Origin: JAIVJM01 sp963816985
Lineage (GTDB): Bacteria > Acidobacteriota > Blastocatellia > Pyrinomonadales > Pyrinomonadaceae
NCBI GenBank assembly: GCA_963816985.1
Contig: CAWFMF010000004.1
Span: 1,302,001 to 1,366,000 of the forward strand
Reading direction: 5' to 3'
DNA: 64,000 bases
Part shown: positions 57,606-64,000 of the stretch, in pieces
Numbering within the stretch: the first letter of the stretch is position 1
Layout: each line of letters starts with the position of its first letter
Notes under the pieces: generated by a model
What the model saw: only the letters and a program-made list of their open reading frames with translations
What the model was told of the DNA's origin: nothing
Database searches by the model: none
Translations under genes and position numbers: made by a program

Positions 57606-59351
57606 CTTCTTCACCTTAGAGGCGGGCCGGATGCGCTCGAAGGGGACGACGCCCTCGCCTTCGCGCACGGCGTAGAACTTCCCGGCGGCGAGGTCTTTCA
57701 ACTGCTCCACCTTGCCCGACGGCCAGCGGATTTCAAAGAGGTCTACCTTCTCGCGTTTGCCGAGGCCGAAGTGCAGGCGGAGGTCGTTCTGCGAGAGGTA
57801 GCTTGAGCCGCTGCGCACCTCCTCGGTCTGCACCACGTCGCCGGTGACGACGCGGACGCGCGCGCCGATGGCGAGCGGGTTGCCCTTCGCCGCCGACAGC
57901 TCCACCGTAATCCAACGGTTGCCGTCGCCGCCCTCGTTGCGCAAAACCATCGGCGGCCCGTCGAGGTCGCCCACCACCACGTCTACGTCGCCGTCGTTGT
58001 CTATGTCGCCGAAGGCCGCGCCGCGCGAGACGCGCGACTCTTCAAGCGCCGGGCCTGCGTGGCGGCTCGCGTCGCAGAACGTGCCGTTGCCGAGGTTCAT
58101 GTGTAGAAGCTTCGGCTGGCGGTAGCGCGCGCCCGACGGCAGCGTGTCTATCTGCGGGTAAACGTGGCCGTTGACGACAAGCAGGTCGAGCCACGTGTCG
58201 TTGTCGAAGTCCACGAAGCTCGTGCCCCAGCCGACGTAGGGGCGGGAGACTTGCGCGACGCCAGCCGCGAACGAAACGTCGGTGAAGCTGTAGTCGCCGT
58301 CGTTGCGGTAGAGCGTGTTGTACTCGTCGGCGAAGTTCGTGACGAAGACGGAGAACCGCCCCGTGTGCAGGTAGTCGCCGACGGCGACGCCCATGCACCC
58401 CTGCTCTGACCCGTCGCCGCTCACCGCCGTGCCGGATTCAAGTCCGACCTCCGCGAACTTGTTCCCGCCCTCATGCCGGTAAAGGAAGTTGGGCGTCGAG
58501 TCGTTGGCGACGAAGGCGTCGAGGCGGCCCCGGTTGCCGAAGTCCGACCAGACCGCCTGCATCCCGTAGAAGCCGCCGGGGTCGGCCACGCCCGATTGTT
58601 TGGTGACATCGCTGAACGTGCCGTCGCCGTTGTTGCGGTAGAGGCTATCGCCCGCGCCCTTCAGGCCGCGCGGCCCGCACTGCACGTCTATGCCTCGGAA
58701 CTTGCAGGTCGGGCTCGAACCGAAGCCCGGCAGGTCGTCGAGCTTGAAGTCCACGTAGTTGGCGACTATCAAATCGAGAAAGCCGTCCGCGTCGTAGTCG
58801 CCGAACGCCGCGCCCGCCGACCAGCGACCGTCCGCTACTCCCGCCTTCTTCGTCACGTCCGCGAAAGTGCCGTCGCCGTTGTTGCGGTAGAGCACGTTGC
58901 CGCCGAGGCAGGTCACGTAGATGTCCGGCCAGCCGTCGTTGTCGTAGTCCGTGACCGCGCCGCCCATCGCGAAGCCGGGGTGGGCGACGCCTGCTTTGTC
59001 GGTCACGTCGGCGAACGTGCCGTCGCGGTTGTTGCGGTAGAGGGCGCTGCGCGCCTTCTGGCCTTTGAGCGCCATCTCGACCGTTGGCGCGTTCGTGAGA
59101 TAGATGTCCGGCCAGCCGTCGCGGTCGTAATCAACGAGCAGCACGCCGCCGCTCATTGACTCGACGATGTACTTCTTCTCCGGCGCGGACGTGTGCGTGA
59201 AGCGAATGCCGGTCTTCGCCGTCACGTCCACGAGTTGCGGGATTTTGCGCGGGCCGCAGTCGCCGACGACCTTCGGCTGCGCGGCAGCATGATAGCTCAT
59301 GCCGCACGTTGAAAAGATGATGATGACGGCGAGGCTGTGCAGCGTCTTCAT
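57600..59351 (-). CDS. CRTAC1/UnbV-type VCBS-repeat protein
   Basis: 583 residues with a conventional signal peptide (LHSLAVIIIFSTCGMSYHAAA). Same layout as the gene at 55754: VTDYDNDGWPDIYVTCLGGN repeats, CGPRGLKGAGDSLYRNNGDG, and a C-terminal ASPIC/UnbV domain (GNPLAIGARVRVVTGDVVQT, NDLRLHFGLGKREKVDLFEI). Overlaps the upstream TPR gene by 4 bases. Such pairs with TPR proteins are common in Acidobacteriota and Planctomycetes, function unknown; binding to surface glycans or proteins is inferred from the fold. Confidence 0.9.
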   Translation of the reverse strand: MKTLHSLAVIIIFSTCGMSYHAAAQPKVVGDCGPRKIPQLVDVTAKTGIRFTHTSAPEKKYIVESMSGGVLLVDYDRDGWPDIYLTNAPTVEMALKGQKARSALYRNNRDGTFADVTDKAGVAHPGFAMGGAVTDYDNDGWPDIYVTCLGGNVLYRNNGDGTFADVTKKAGVADGRWSAGAAFGDYDADGFLDLIVANYVDFKLDDLPGFGSSPTCKFRGIDVQCGPRGLKGAGDSLYRNNGDGTFSDVTKQSGVADPGGFYGMQAVWSDFGNRGRLDAFVANDSTPNFLYRHEGGNKFAEVGLESGTAVSGDGSEQGCMGVAVGDYLHTGRFSVFVTNFADEYNTLYRNDGDYSFTDVSFAAGVAQVSRPYVGWGTSFVDFDNDTWLDLLVVNGHVYPQIDTLPSGARYRQPKLLHMNLGNGTFCDASRHAGPALEESRVSRGAAFGDIDNDGDVDVVVGDLDGPPMVLRNEGGDGNRWITVELSAAKGNPLAIGARVRVVTGDVVQTEEVRSGSSYLSQNDLRLHFGLGKREKVDLFEIRWPSGKVEQLKDLAAGKFYAVREGEGVVPFERIRPASKVKKN

Positions 59352-60895
59352 GGCGCGGGGGCTTGCTCCCTCTGGCTCTTTAGTTTTTGAAACTGCTCAA
59401 GGTGGCGCGCGGCGAGCGCGGCTTCGCCGAGGCGGCTGTAGAGGCGGCTGAGTTGAAAATGCGTCTCGGCGTCCTGCGGGTTGAGCGACGCCGCGCGTTC
59501 CAAAGCGGCGCGGGCCTTCGCGCCTTCGCCCGCCTGCGAGTAGAGCGCGCCGAGGTCGCGCAACGCGCCCGCGTGCGTGGGCGCAGCGGCGACTACTTCT
59601 TCGAGCAGCCCCGTCGCCTTCGCCGCTTCACCCTGAGCCCTGAAGGCGAGCGCGAGCTGATACTTCGCCTCCACGTTCGAGGGGTCGAGCCGCAAGCATT
59701 GTTCGAGCCGTGCGCGCGCGGCGTCGAAACGGTCGTGCTGCCCGGCCAGCGCGAGGCCCAGGGCGAGACACCCGCGCGGGTCTTCCGGGCGGCGTTCGGC
59801 GTAACGCGCCAGCGCGCTCTCGGCCCCGCGCATGTTCCCGCTCTGCAAGAGCGCCGCGCCGTAGAGGTACAGGAACTCAGGCTCGTCGGGTTGGAGTTTC
59901 AAGAGCGCGACGCTCGCGTCCACCGCCGCCTGCGGCTTGTTGGCCCGCATCGCGGCGACGGCGAACTGCGCGAGCAGAGGGACGGAGCCGGGCGCGAGCG
60001 CGCGCGCCTTCTCTAAAGTGTCGAGCGCCGACGCCGCGTCGCCCCGCGCGCTTTCGAGCGCGGCCACGGCAAGGAGAACGTCGGTCGAGCGCGGGTCGAG
60101 CGTGGCGGCTCGTTCGAGGTGACGCCGCGCCTGTGCGAAATCACGCGCGTCCGTGTAGAGCCGCCCCAGAGAGACGAGCAGGCCGACATCGTTCGGGGAG
60201 GCCGCGAGCGCCGGGCGCAGAAGGCCGACGGCCTGCTCCTTCATCCCCGCCTCGCGCAACACTTCCGCGCACCGCGCGGCCACGGAGGGTCTCTTGGCCG
60301 CTGCCCTTCGCATGGAGGGAATGAGGGCGCTCAACTTCTCGCGCTCGCCGAGAGCGAGAAGGCTGACGGCGATGACGGGCAGCGCGTCCGTCGTTTTTAA
60401 CGTCGCGGGGAGAACATCAGTCGCCGCGAGCGCCTTTCGGAACTCGCCGACGCGCGCTAAGGATTCGGCGAGGGCGAGTTGCACGCGCGGGTCTGTGGCG
60501 GGAGAACGTGCGGCCTCGACGATGAGGGCGCGGGCCTCCTCACGCCGTCCCGATTCGTCGAGGGCGTGCGCGAGATTGATTTTCGCTTTGAGGAGAGAAG
60601 GGTCGAGCGCGAGGACGCGCCGGTAGAGGGCTTCGGCCTCGTTGAAGCGGGCCTGCCGGTAACGCATCTGTGCGAGAAGCTCTAACGCCCTCACGTCTTT
60701 CGGGTGAGCGACGGCGTAATCGAGCAGAGGCTTTTCGGCCTCGTCGAATCTTCCCTGCCGGATGCTCTTTTCGATGCGCGCGAGAGTGGCGCTCGTCGCG
60801 GGGCCGTTCTGCGCCGGGACGGAAGGACAGGCGCACGCGAGCAGGAGGAGGCAGGATGTCAGAAGCCGCAGCCGTCGAGCGTGCTCACGGGGCAT
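59348..60895 (-). CDS. Exported TPR-repeat protein
   Basis: About 515 residues from the ATG at 60895 (PREHARRLRLLTSCLLLLAC leader), preferred over 60916 because the signal peptide follows directly. About twelve tetratricopeptide repeats across the chain (for example ALYRRVLALDPSLLKAKINL, LGALYSQAGEGAKARAALER). A Cys in LLACAC could be a lipoprotein site, but the context is not a standard lipobox. It overlaps the upstream TPR gene by 11 bases and the downstream VCBS gene by 4, so the three are one operon. Confidence 0.85.
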   Translation of the reverse strand: MPREHARRLRLLTSCLLLLACACPSVPAQNGPATSATLARIEKSIRQGRFDEAEKPLLDYAVAHPKDVRALELLAQMRYRQARFNEAEALYRRVLALDPSLLKAKINLAHALDESGRREEARALIVEAARSPATDPRVQLALAESLARVGEFRKALAATDVLPATLKTTDALPVIAVSLLALGEREKLSALIPSMRRAAAKRPSVAARCAEVLREAGMKEQAVGLLRPALAASPNDVGLLVSLGRLYTDARDFAQARRHLERAATLDPRSTDVLLAVAALESARGDAASALDTLEKARALAPGSVPLLAQFAVAAMRANKPQAAVDASVALLKLQPDEPEFLYLYGAALLQSGNMRGAESALARYAERRPEDPRGCLALGLALAGQHDRFDAARARLEQCLRLDPSNVEAKYQLALAFRAQGEAAKATGLLEEVVAAAPTHAGALRDLGALYSQAGEGAKARAALERAASLNPQDAETHFQLSRLYSRLGEAALAARHLEQFQKLKSQREQAPAP

Positions 60896-63236
60896 TCTGC
60901 GCGCCCCCCATCGCACCGGGCTGTAGCTCTCGGCTCGCCGCCTTCAGCTCCTTGTAGAGTTGAAGCTCGCGGTCGGCGTCCGCCGCGCGCGAGGCGCGGC
61001 GATATGCGATGCTGAGTTGATAACGGATGTAGTCCTTCTGGGGCTCGGCCCGCGCGGCGGCTTCGAGGTGCTCGATGGCCCCGGCCACGTCGCCCTGCTC
61101 GACGAGCGCCTTGCCCAGACGGTAGCGCGCGTCCGCGTAATCGGGACGGGCGGCGATGGCCTCCTTCAAGAGCGTCACGGCCTCGACGGTCTGCTGCTTA
61201 CGTTCGATGAGGACGTAAGCCAAGTGGTACTTCGACACTTCGTCCGAAGGGTTCAAACGCAGCTCACGGCGGAACTCATCTTCGGCCTCTTCCAGACGGT
61301 TCAGCCGTATCAGACTGAGCCCCGCGTTGTAGTGAGCCTGCCGCACGCCCGCGTCCAGTTGGGCGACGGCGCGGTACTCTCTCAAAGCCCCTTCGTAGTC
61401 CCCGATCAACATGAACCCCTGCGCGGCGTAGAGGCGTGCCTGCGGCGTCTTTGAATGCTCGTTGGCGAGGCGAGTGAACAGACGCGGTCGCCGCACGGTT
61501 ATCCGCGAGCCGGACGAGCGAGACGCCGTAGGCGTAGGCCAACTCCGGGTCGTTTGTGATCGCCGCGTCGAGCGGGCGGAGCACTTCCACGGCCTGACGA
61601 AAATTTCCCGTCAGGTAATGGCTCACGCCGAGCATCTCGGCGCGCGAGCGCGTCGTCGGGCCGGGCTTGCAGGTGACGGGAGAGAGGCGCGACGGCCTTT
61701 TCGTACTGCGCGGCGCGGAAGGAGACGATGCCCCAGTTGCGGTCGAGGCCCGCGAGGTCGGGCTTCCACTCGGCGGCGGCGGCGAACCGCTCGACGCCCT
61801 CGGCGGCCCGCCCCTGCTGCACGGCGATGACGCCGAGATTGTGATACGCCTGCGCGAGGACTTCGCTCAACCCGCCCTTGACGCTCTCGTACTTCGCCGC
61901 GTCGCGCGGGTCGGGCCTTGACTCTTCAATGAGGAGCACTTCTTCGCCGCCCTCGCCTTCCGACTTTTGCGCGCCCGCCGTCACGGCTGGGGGACGAGAC
62001 ATCGCTCGTCGCGGACTTCGCCACTTGTCCGAGGATTTCGCCGATCTGCTGCCGCGAGCTTTCGAGCGACTGCCCTTGCAGCTCGCGCGCGAGGGCCAGC
62101 TCCTTCTCGGCCTCCTCCCTGCGCCCCGCTTTGAGGAGCAGACGGCCTAAGACGAAATGTGCCCGCTTGATCTGGTAGCTGTTGCGGGACACGTCGGCGG
62201 TCAAGACGATGGCGCGGCGCAGGCTCTTCTCCGCGGCGGCGTCGCCCAGCTCCGCCTGCGACTGGCCGAGGTGGAGGTGTGTTTCGCCCGATTCGGGCTT
62301 CAGCCGCACGGCTTGCGAGAGATGACTCACCGCCTTGCGGTGGTCGTTCTCGTTGGCGGCGAGGAGGCCGAGGAAGAAGTGCGCGTAGAAGTCCTGCGAG
62401 TCCTGTTGCAACTGCCGCTCGAACTCTTGTGCGGCCTCCGGCAGTCGCTCGCCGCCGCCGTTCATGAGGATGACGTAGCCGAGATAGAAGTGTGCGCGCG
62501 GCGCGCGCGGGTCAACCACGAGCGCCCGTTTGAACTCGCGTTCGGCCTCCGACGGAAAGCCCGTCTCCTCGTAGGCGCGACCGAAGAGGATGTGCGCGAC
62601 GGCGCTGTCCTTGAGGGCCGTCTGCATCTCCTCGAAGAGCAGCTTGGCGCGGTCGAGCTGTTTGAGGCGCAGGTACGTCATGCCCAAAGTGTAGGCGGCG
62701 TCGAGGTCGGTTTCGAGAACCACGGCGCGCTCCAGCTCCTTGAGCGCGTTCGCGTAGTCGCCCTTCATGTAAAAGAGCTTCCCCAGAACGTGATGCGCGC
62801 GGGCGTTCTTGTCGTCGGACTTGAGGGCGGCCTGCGCTTCCTCGACGGCCCTGTCGGTCTCCATCAGGCGCATGCGCGCAACCGCGAGGTCGGTTCGCAC
62901 CCGCGCGTCTTCGCGGAGCGTCAGCGAATCGTTGAGCAGTTGGGTCGCGCGCCGGAGCTGGCGCTCACGGATGGAGACTGAGCCGAGGCGGCTGAGGGCG
63001 ATGGCGGCGACCGCACGATTCTCCACCGCCGCCCGTTCGAGGTCGCCGGAGAGCTGGTAGGTCTGCGCCGCGCTGAGGTGACGTTCGAGTTGGTCTTGGT
63101 TGGGCTGCCTCGGTTGATTAGGTTGATTGGGTTGGTTGGGTTGGTTTGCGGGCTTCTGGCGCTGCTGCTGGGCCGCCCCGGCGGCGGGGAGCCACAGCGA
63201 GAGAGAAAGCAATCCGAGGGACAGAAACTTGCGCAT
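60885..63236 (-). CDS. Large exported TPR-repeat protein, three frameshifts
   Basis: Start at the ATG 63236 with a signal peptide (RKFLSLGLLSLSLWLPAAG); a longer frame to 63311 is less likely. A low-complexity NQPNQPNQPNQP linker is followed by TPR repeats (AHHVLGKLFYMKGDYANALK, AHFYLGYVILMNGG). The frame changes three times, each by one extra base: at the G run 61989-61993, near 61638 and near 61482. Removing each gives continuous TPR sequence (VSSPAVTAGAQKSEG; ALAREMLGVSHYLTG; RAATRLFTRLANEHS). About 783 residues if intact. Confidence 0.8.
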
Positions 63237-63280
63237 GGTCTTAAATCTGACGGTAAAGCTGTCGGCAGGCTCTGCCCATA

Positions 63281-63325
63281 ATAATAACAGGGAGGCAAAG
63301 CCGAACGTCAAGCTTTACCTCCCTG
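63281..63325 (-). terminator. Intrinsic terminator of the TonB receptor gene
   Basis: CAGGGAGGCAAAGC (63288-63301) pairs with GCTTTACCTCCCTG (63312-63325) with one mismatch, loop about 10 bases. On the minus strand it is followed by TTATTATTAT, 18 bases after the receptor stop. Confidence 0.75.
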
Positions 63326-63343
63326 CCAGAGTTGGGTTGAAGT

Positions 63344-64000
63344 TTAGAAGTTCAGTTTCAGCGCGTACTGGATTTCGCGCGGGCCGCGCGTCGTGCCCGA
63401 CCGACCGAAACCGCCGTTCGGGACGAACCCCGTGACCACGCGGTTCGTCGCGCTGCACGGGGCGTTGCCGCACACCACGGGATTGCCGCCGGTGTTGACG
63501 AACATGTTGTTCTGCAAGCTGTCGGCGCGGAACTGCGTGTGGTTGAAGGCATTGAACATCTCCAGACGAAGCTGCACGCGCGCCGACTCGCCGAACGGCC
63601 TCCGCAGCCACCCCGGCGTGAAGTTCTTGTAGAAGGACATGTCCACGTTGTTGATGCCGGGGCCGAGGCACGTCCCGCGTGCGGCGTTGCCCGGCGTGCC
63701 GACGACCGTCCCGATTAAAGTGAAGGCCGCCGGGTTGATGATCTGGGTCGGGTCGCCGTTGTCTATGGTGCACGGGACGCCGGGCACCCTGTTCGGTCGG
63801 ACGTTGGACTGGCTCGTGCCCGTCCCGGAAATGCCAGCCGATTGGAAGTTGGAGACGCTCCCGTTGGCGACGCGCGGCGTGATCGAGGAGCCGGAGCTGG
63901 CCGTGTAGATCGTCGCGAACTCCCACCCGCCGAGCGCGGCCTTCGTGAACTCGTTCGAGCCCTTGAACGAGGGCAGGTAGATGACGGAGTTCAAGACGAA
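63344..64000 (-). CDS. TonB-dependent receptor, C-terminal fragment (5' end off window)
   Basis: Open to the window edge; 218 residues visible. Barrel strands end in GPREIQYALKLNF with the outer-membrane terminal Phe. RLEMFNAFNHTQFRADSLQN is the typical near-C-terminal block of Oar-like receptors of Acidobacteriota. Likely the same type as the receptor at 38879. Confidence 0.88.
   Translation of the reverse strand, partial: FVLNSVIYLPSFKGSNEFTKAALGGWEFATIYTASSGSSITPRVANGSVSNFQSAGISGTGTSQSNVRPNRVPGVPCTIDNGDPTQIINPAAFTLIGTVVGTPGNAARGTCLGPGINNVDMSFYKNFTPGWLRRPFGESARVQLRLEMFNAFNHTQFRADSLQNNMFVNTGGNPVVCGNAPCSATNRVVTGFVPNGGFGRSGTTRGPREIQYALKLNF

Noticed and set aside
60885..63236. Programmed frameshifting or separate small TPR genes
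   Set aside because: Three shifts of the same sign without slippery sites or starts with ribosome sites; deleting one base each restores continuous TPR repeats.

Overview
The window is GC-rich bacterial DNA (by eye about two-thirds G+C) that most resembles an Acidobacteriota genome, probably class Blastocatellia. The signs are an Oar-like TonB receptor with a carboxypeptidase-type N-terminal domain, tandem CRTAC1/UnbV-type VCBS proteins next to TPR proteins, a two-component-propeller histidine kinase, a glycine-rich RRM protein and many dispersed palindromes. The placement is inference from gene content. No rRNA, tRNA, CRISPR array or complete insertion sequence was seen.

Layout. 0-9.5 kb: partial subtilisin-like protease (minus), a small hypothetical, a molybdopterin oxidoreductase, a NUDIX/metallo-beta-lactamase fusion, a GAF-PAS-STAS sensor and a ChlI-like AAA+/VWA pair with a Uma2 nuclease gene between them. 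9.5-14.8 kb: minus-strand run icd, DinB-like, hypothetical, TonB-domain protein, purE, purK. 15.1-18.2 kb: an AT-richer island with broken vsr, cytosine methyltransferase and restriction-enzyme genes plus an intact XRE regulator. 18.2-23.5 kb: a large Fe-S nuclease/helicase gene, a Cys-rich partner and pterin dehydratase. 23.7-29.4 kb: DUF1015, OmpA-like, GNAT, serA, SDR and serC. 29.8-33.6 kb: beta-propeller protein, M28 peptidase and RRM protein. 34.3-41.9 kb: response regulator, propeller histidine kinase, a hypothetical and a TonB receptor. 42-55.7 kb: glycan-processing genes (HGSNAT-like membrane protein, two phosphohexomutases, GH3, SMP-30, GH2 mannosidase, GH20) and a creatininase-like protein. 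55.7-64 kb: two CRTAC1/UnbV proteins, two TPR proteins and the end of a second TonB receptor.

The most unusual signal is a set of unrelated palindromic elements sharing one architecture: inverted-repeat arms built of degenerate 7-bp tandem units. They sit at gene ends, often contain the stop codon of the neighbouring gene, in one case encode the start and hydrophobic leader of a protein, and in another lie in frame inside a coding sequence. A different palindrome family (A) is also in frame in that same gene.

Several conserved genes are interrupted by single-base shifts, mostly one extra G or C. Shifts so frequent in otherwise intact genes suggest assembly indels, so I annotate these as single genes with a noted shift. 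The restriction-modification genes carry more lesions and are called pseudogenes.
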